From the NCBI GenBank assembly GCA_019058445.1, contig JAHPZA010000001.1, positions 141,439 through 205,438 on the forward strand: a stretch of DNA of 64,000 bases. Reading direction: 5' to 3'. Each line of letters opens with the position of its first letter. Within the stretch, counting starts at the first letter, position 1. Origin of the DNA: Promethearchaeota archaeon. GTDB taxonomy: Archaea; Asgardarchaeota; Lokiarchaeia; Sigyniarchaeales; SOKP01. Under the pieces are notes generated by a model. It worked only from the letters and a program-made list of their open reading frames with translations, was not told the DNA's origin and ran no database searches. This document shows, one piece after another, positions 63,226 through 64,000 of the stretch. The position numbers and the translations under genes are program-made.

Positions 63226-63256
63226 TTCCCGCGCATCGAGGCATTCTCGGATGCGT
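63226..63256 (-). other. Micro-intron (31 nt) at the peptidyl-transferase GGGAUAACAG segment of 23S rRNA
   Basis: BHB parts in order: outer helix TTAC/GTAA, central helix CCCG/CGGG, bulges GGA and AAG on opposite strands, inner helix CGCATC/GATGCG with a further CGAG/CTCG. Cutting after the second base of each bulge removes 31 nt and joins CCCCGGG to GGTAACAG, the correct length for E. coli ~2441-2454 with A2448 read as G. Confidence 0.85.
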
Positions 63257-63860
63257 CCCGGGGTAATTTTTATAGAACGCACAGTAAATCTGCGCATTTA
63301 TATAGAACCCACAAAACTCGAGTCGCTAATATCTATCTATTAACTCCATTGATGTGGAAGTTTTTCTATCACCTCAACAAGCCACACAAGCAGCGTTAAG
63401 GATCGCTAGACCAGGCGTTAGCCTCAGGATTCCTTGGTAGTCAGAATCCAGTCAGGCCAGCTTTTGCTCTTAAACTCTGCGGCGGATTCCTGACCCGCCT
63501 GAGCTGACCATTGGTTACTCCAGATACCTTTTCTGGAGTGAGCCGCCCCAGCCAAACTGCCCACCTGCGGGTGTCCGTCACTTTCACGACGTTAGCGGTT
63601 CCAGAAAGGAAAGCCGGTGTTCCAATGTTGCTCCCCTACACCCGAAAGTGTAGGATCGACGCTCCCGACTACGCTCTGTATCCAGTCCAAAATCGCAACA
63701 ACAAGCTGCAGTAAAACTCCACGGGGTCTTCTCGTCCCACTGGGCTTCTCCGGACCGTTCGCCGGAGTGTGATTTCAATCGTCAGGAGGTTGGGACAATA
63801 GGGAGAACGTTGGACCATTCATGCACGTCTGAACTTACCAGACAAGGCATTTGGCTACCT

Positions 63861-63889
63861 TTCTCTCGAGGCTCGAGATGAGAGCTCGT
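63861..63889 (-). other. Micro-intron (29 nt) at the helix 69-71 junction of 23S rRNA
   Basis: BHB parts: central helix CTCT/AGAG, bulges TAA and AAA, inner helix CGAG/CTCG continuing as CTC/GAG with one bulged C, weak outer helix ACT/GGT. Cutting after the second base of each bulge removes 29 nt and joins CTCTCTTA to AGGTAGCC, exactly the universal sequence (E. coli ~1930). Confidence 0.88.
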
Positions 63890-64000
63890 TAAGAGAGTTA
63901 TAGTTACTCCCGGCGTTTAGCAGGACTTACTGCGGTTGTAACCGCGATTTATCAGACTGCCACTGGCCAGGTTTCAGCCTCTGTAAACAAGCTTTCGCTC

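Noticed and set aside
63106..63778. Three ORFs of 63-67 codons in the 23S region
   Set aside because: All lie in rRNA and have no coding character.

Overview
The window looks like a chromosome segment of an Asgard archaeon, most likely Lokiarchaeia (Promethearchaeota). The reasons are: very AT-rich DNA; an archaeal NAC subunit; a Rab-like GTPase with a long Pro-rich repeat region and a C-terminal zinc ribbon; an Arf-like GTPase with a roadblock/longin-like tail; archaeal enzymes (MfnA-type decarboxylase, hexulose-phosphate synthase fused to an RraA-like domain, geranylgeranyl-reductase-family flavoprotein with its ferredoxin); a tRNA without encoded CCA; and a 23S rRNA with several eukaryote-like stretches and a large expansion at helix 98 (ES39). 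Identification is by reading motifs only; no search was run.

Layout. 1-3.8 kb: NAC, a small membrane protein, a cupin and anaerobic ribonucleotide reductase nrdD. 4.0-15.0 kb: an accessory, defence-like island holding an HNH-STAND NTPase overlapping a Shedu-type nuclease, an OLD-like ATPase with an AlbA_2 domain, an HD hydrolase overlapping a DUF2284 protein, a radical SAM/SPASM enzyme and a winged-helix protein. 15.02-15.50 kb: a decayed copy of the 3' end of nrdD, then a free intein-derived LAGLIDADG protein and nrdG. The arrangement intact nrdD, island, nrdD 3'-end relic, nrdG suggests an insertion that split an nrdD-nrdG locus. 18.7-46 kb: mostly housekeeping and signalling genes, including MazG-like, MfnA, two small GTPases, HPS-RraA, tRNA-Cys, IlvE, an amidohydrolase, a FixC/FixX-like pair, radical SAM, PIG-L, PdxA, phosphodiesterase, 7TM paralogues, a GlcD/GlcF-like pair, YbaK-like, aminotransferases and a tandem-SIS protein that could complete a ribulose-monophosphate route with HPS. 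46-56 kb: small Asgard-type zinc and membrane proteins, several gene relics, a GNAT, a class III aminotransferase and an SDR. 56-62.4 kb: a second accessory segment (DUF3467-like, winged-helix-like, RNase HI, zinc ribbon, LAGLIDADG, PIN-like) flanked by direct repeats of the 23S rRNA 3' end and trailer. 62.5-64 kb: the 3' part of 23S rRNA on the minus strand.

Most striking signal. The 23S gene carries tiny insertions at catalytic-core sites. Two of them (29 nt next to helix 69-71 and 31 nt at the peptidyl-transferase GGGAUAACAG segment) fold into bulge-helix-bulge (BHB) motifs with a 4-bp central helix between two 3-nt bulges. Cutting by the standard rule restores the expected sequence (exactly in the first case; at correct length with one substitution in the second). 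The tRNA-Cys gene has a 24-nt insertion in its D arm that obeys the same rule and leaves a normal 73-nt tRNA. These look like micro-introns handled by the tRNA splicing endonuclease. Two further hairpin insertions in domain V may belong to the same class.
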